The notes under the pieces were generated by a model. It was not told the origin of the DNA. It made no database searches and worked only from the letters and a program-made list of their open reading frames with translations. A DNA stretch of 6,734 bases from Syntrophaceae bacterium (GTDB lineage Bacteria > Desulfobacterota > Syntrophorhabdia > Syntrophorhabdales > WCHB1-27): contig PLSJ01000192.1 of the NCBI GenBank assembly GCA_003165115.1, positions 1 through 6,734 of the forward strand, read 5' to 3'. Position 1 is the first letter of the stretch. Every line of letters begins with the position of its first letter. Below are positions 5,689 to 6,734 of the stretch, piece after piece. Position numbers and translations under genes: made by a program.

Positions 5689-6165
5689 TCACTCCTGATC
5701 GAAAAAAAACGTCACCTTTACATTTTCCGCCTCCGCCATTTCCGCAAGCCTCTTGACCGATTCATAGATGATGTTCAATTCATTCTCACTCAACTTCATT
5801 AAGCCGTAGATCATTTTGCCCTGGATGGGGTTTGGCGCCTTCGCGGCCAGATCTTGCCCCGCAGGAGTCAGTTTCACCCTCACGACTCTTCTGTCAACGG
5901 AATCTCTGTCTCTCGCGACATAACCTTTGTCTTCCAAGCGATCGACCACACCAGTAACAGTGCTCGGATGCAGATACATCTTCCTGCTCAGGTCGCCGAG
6001 GGGCAGGCCTGCATGCTGGGAGACTATTTTCAGCGCCCAGAGCTGCGGCCCGGTTATGCCAAAGCTGCTTGACACCTCTTGAGAGTAATCCTCTATGGCC
6101 TTGAAGATTCGGCGCAGAGACTGCATGGTTTCGGAAATCTGTGCATCGCGGCTCATCGAGGCCAT
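5689..6165 (-). CDS. MarR-family winged-helix transcription regulator
   Basis: The product has 158 residues with a MarR architecture: an N-terminal dimerisation helix (about 10-32, LRRIFKAIEDYSQEVSSSFG), ITGPQLWALKIVSQHAG (about 37-53), a helix-turn-helix LPLGDLSRKMYLHPSTVTGV (54-73) continuing VDRLEDKGYV (74-83), a wing with the family-typical D-R-R pattern RDRDSVDRRVVRVKLTPAG (85-103), and C-terminal dimer helices (about 112-147). It ends in TFFFDQE. The start is set at ATG 6165 because GGAGG lies seven bases upstream. An in-frame ATG at 6216 would add 17 residues but falls inside the likely operator. Such proteins usually repress their own operon and respond to small phenolic or other ligands; the ligand cannot be read here. 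The Pal-like gene downstream is the obvious co-transcribed partner, so the target may be an envelope function (inference). Confidence 0.93.
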   Translation of the reverse strand: MASMSRDAQISETMQSLRRIFKAIEDYSQEVSSSFGITGPQLWALKIVSQHAGLPLGDLSRKMYLHPSTVTGVVDRLEDKGYVARDRDSVDRRVVRVKLTPAGQDLAAKAPNPIQGKMIYGLMKLSENELNIIYESVKRLAEMAEAENVKVTFFFDQE

Positions 6166-6172
6166 CTGCGCC

Positions 6173-6177
6173 CCTCC
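6173..6177 (-). promoter_or_regulatory. Shine-Dalgarno (GGAGG) deciding the MarR start
   Basis: Minus-strand GGGAGGGG gives GGAGG seven bases before ATG 6165. The longer ATG 6216 lacks any such site, so the shorter protein is preferred. Confidence 0.75.
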
Positions 6178-6190
6178 CGTAGATGAGAGA

Positions 6191-6211
6191 AATAGTTGCA
6201 CACAAACTATT
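6191..6211. promoter_or_regulatory. Candidate MarR operator: AATAGTT-N7-AACTATT
   Basis: A perfect 7-bp inverted repeat (6191-6197 and 6205-6211) with a 7-base centre GCACACA, about 26 bases upstream of the MarR start and downstream of the candidate promoter. Its length (21 bp) and position fit autoregulation by a MarR dimer, by blocking transcription in the leader. The assignment is inference from symmetry and position. Confidence 0.5.
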
Positions 6212-6235
6212 GGCATACAAAATAATGCTTACATA

Positions 6236-6264
6236 TATTTATGTTTGAAAGCGGGCTTTGTCAA
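6236..6264 (-). promoter_or_regulatory. Candidate sigma-70 promoter of the marR-pal operon
   Basis: Minus-strand TTGACA (6264-6259) is a perfect -35 match, followed by a 17-base spacer and TAAATA (6241-6236), a weak -10. Transcription would begin near 6230, giving a leader of about 65 bases that includes the inverted repeat at 6191-6211. Confidence 0.5.
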
Positions 6265-6271
6265 GGACAAA
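6257..6271. repeat. Inverted repeat TTTGTC-AAG-GACAAA overlapping the candidate -35
   Basis: A perfect 6-bp inverted repeat with a 3-base centre. It covers the -35 element, where a repressor or another regulator could bind. It does not match the Crp (TGTGA) or Fnr (TTGAT) half-sites. Confidence 0.4.
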
Positions 6272-6365
6272 ATATCGTATTAACGGAGGGCAACTGAAAA
6301 ACACGATGCGAAGGTGAATTATTTGAAGACGGAGAAACTTCTGTCCCCCAGGCTCGGTCCAGCGA

Positions 6366-6734
6366 CTACAGGTCGGGAATCCCATCCAGAAGGTTGCGAA
6401 GTTTTATCGGATCGATGATGGTTAAGGCACCCCTTTTCTTTCTGATAATATCGGCCCTCTCGAAATCGTTCAAGATAGTCGTTACCCTCACCCTTGATAG
6501 CCCTGTAAGATTCGCCAAATCCTGATGAGTAATCCCTTTCCGTATGGTGATCCCCTCAGTGCCCTGCTCTCCAATCTCTGTTGCGAGGCTCACAAGGATA
6601 TGAGCGATCCTTCGCCGGGCGTCAAGGAAGGCGAGGTCTTCGACCTGGAAACCTAAGGATCTGAATTTTCGAATGATTCTTTTAATGATCAAAAAGGCGA
6701 CCCTGGGGTGTGCTTCTATAACCGATTCCGCCGC
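6366..6734 (-). CDS. Crp/Fnr-family transcription regulator, C-terminal part (5' end beyond the window)
   Basis: The frame is open to the right edge; 122 residues are visible and the N-terminal cyclic-nucleotide/effector-binding barrel lies outside. Visible parts: the end of the dimerisation helix (ESVIEAHPRVAFLIIKRIIR, about 3-22, then FQVEDLAFLDARRRIAHILV, about 29-48), then a Crp-type helix-turn-helix HQDLANLTGLSRVRVTTILN (70-89) continuing DFERADIIRKK (90-100), and the wing RGALTIIDPIKLRNLL. The order and spacing are standard for Crp/Fnr. No Fe-S cysteines are in this part, and the sensory domain is unseen, so signal (cAMP, oxygen, NO, CO or other) cannot be said. An internal TTG at 6692 is not a start. 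The gene is on the same strand as the MarR gene but 200 bases ahead of it, which probably has its own promoter. Confidence 0.92.
   Translation of the reverse strand, partial: AAESVIEAHPRVAFLIIKRIIRKFRSLGFQVEDLAFLDARRRIAHILVSLATEIGEQGTEGITIRKGITHQDLANLTGLSRVRVTTILNDFERADIIRKKRGALTIIDPIKLRNLLDGIPDL

Larger units (their letters stand above)
6217..6365. other. Gap between the Crp/Fnr and MarR genes
   Basis: About 150 bases with no reading frame I would call. It contains the promoter and inverted repeats listed separately. I see no good intrinsic terminator after the Crp/Fnr stop; only a TTTTT run near 6296-6302 on the minus strand, without a convincing stem. Confidence 0.5.

Overview
This is a bacterial window of moderately high GC content. 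Every gene I can support lies on the minus strand, so the window reads right to left. The gene set points to a Gram-negative with an outer membrane: a Pal-type lipoprotein, a cyclic beta-1,2-glucan synthase (a periplasmic glucan maker) and a relic of a secreted lytic transglycosylase. Protein style and AGG/GGG-rich codon use remind me of Desulfobacterota or former Deltaproteobacteria (Geobacter/Syntrophus-like), but that is only an impression and no marker gene settles it.

Layout from right to left. The right edge (6734-6366) holds the C-terminal part of a Crp/Fnr-family regulator. After about 150 bases comes a MarR-family regulator (5689-6165) with a good RBS, a candidate promoter and a perfect inverted repeat in its leader that may be an autoregulatory operator. 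A Pal/OmpA-type lipoprotein (5091-5633) follows 55 bases later, probably in the same transcript. A 256-base gap with small inverted repeats precedes a ClC-family anion transporter with a C-terminal CBS pair (3023-4834). A small acidic/helical protein (2681-2875) follows; it resembles the segment that precedes CBS domains in other proteins. Then comes a broken lytic transglycosylase gene (2186-2546): a signal peptide in one frame and an SLT-like C-terminus in another, with the catalytic core missing. A stretch of about 370 bases without a convincing gene leads to the N-terminal 605 codons of a cyclic beta-1,2-glucan synthase, which runs off the left edge.

How the genes fit together. Most of the window concerns the envelope and osmotic or ionic homeostasis: periplasmic glucans, anion transport, peptidoglycan anchoring of the outer membrane and a decayed wall hydrolase, with two transcription regulators. 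Shared control of these genes is inference only. I found no CRISPR array, tRNA, rRNA, transposase or clear mobile element.

I did not find a convincing undescribed multi-gene system. The points most worth checking are the ClC sequence, which keeps the gating glutamate but has valine where the internal proton glutamate sits in ClC-ec1; the transglycosylase relic, whose apparent deletion junction coincides with a palindrome; the MarR leader operator; and the unusual leader of the glucan synthase gene.
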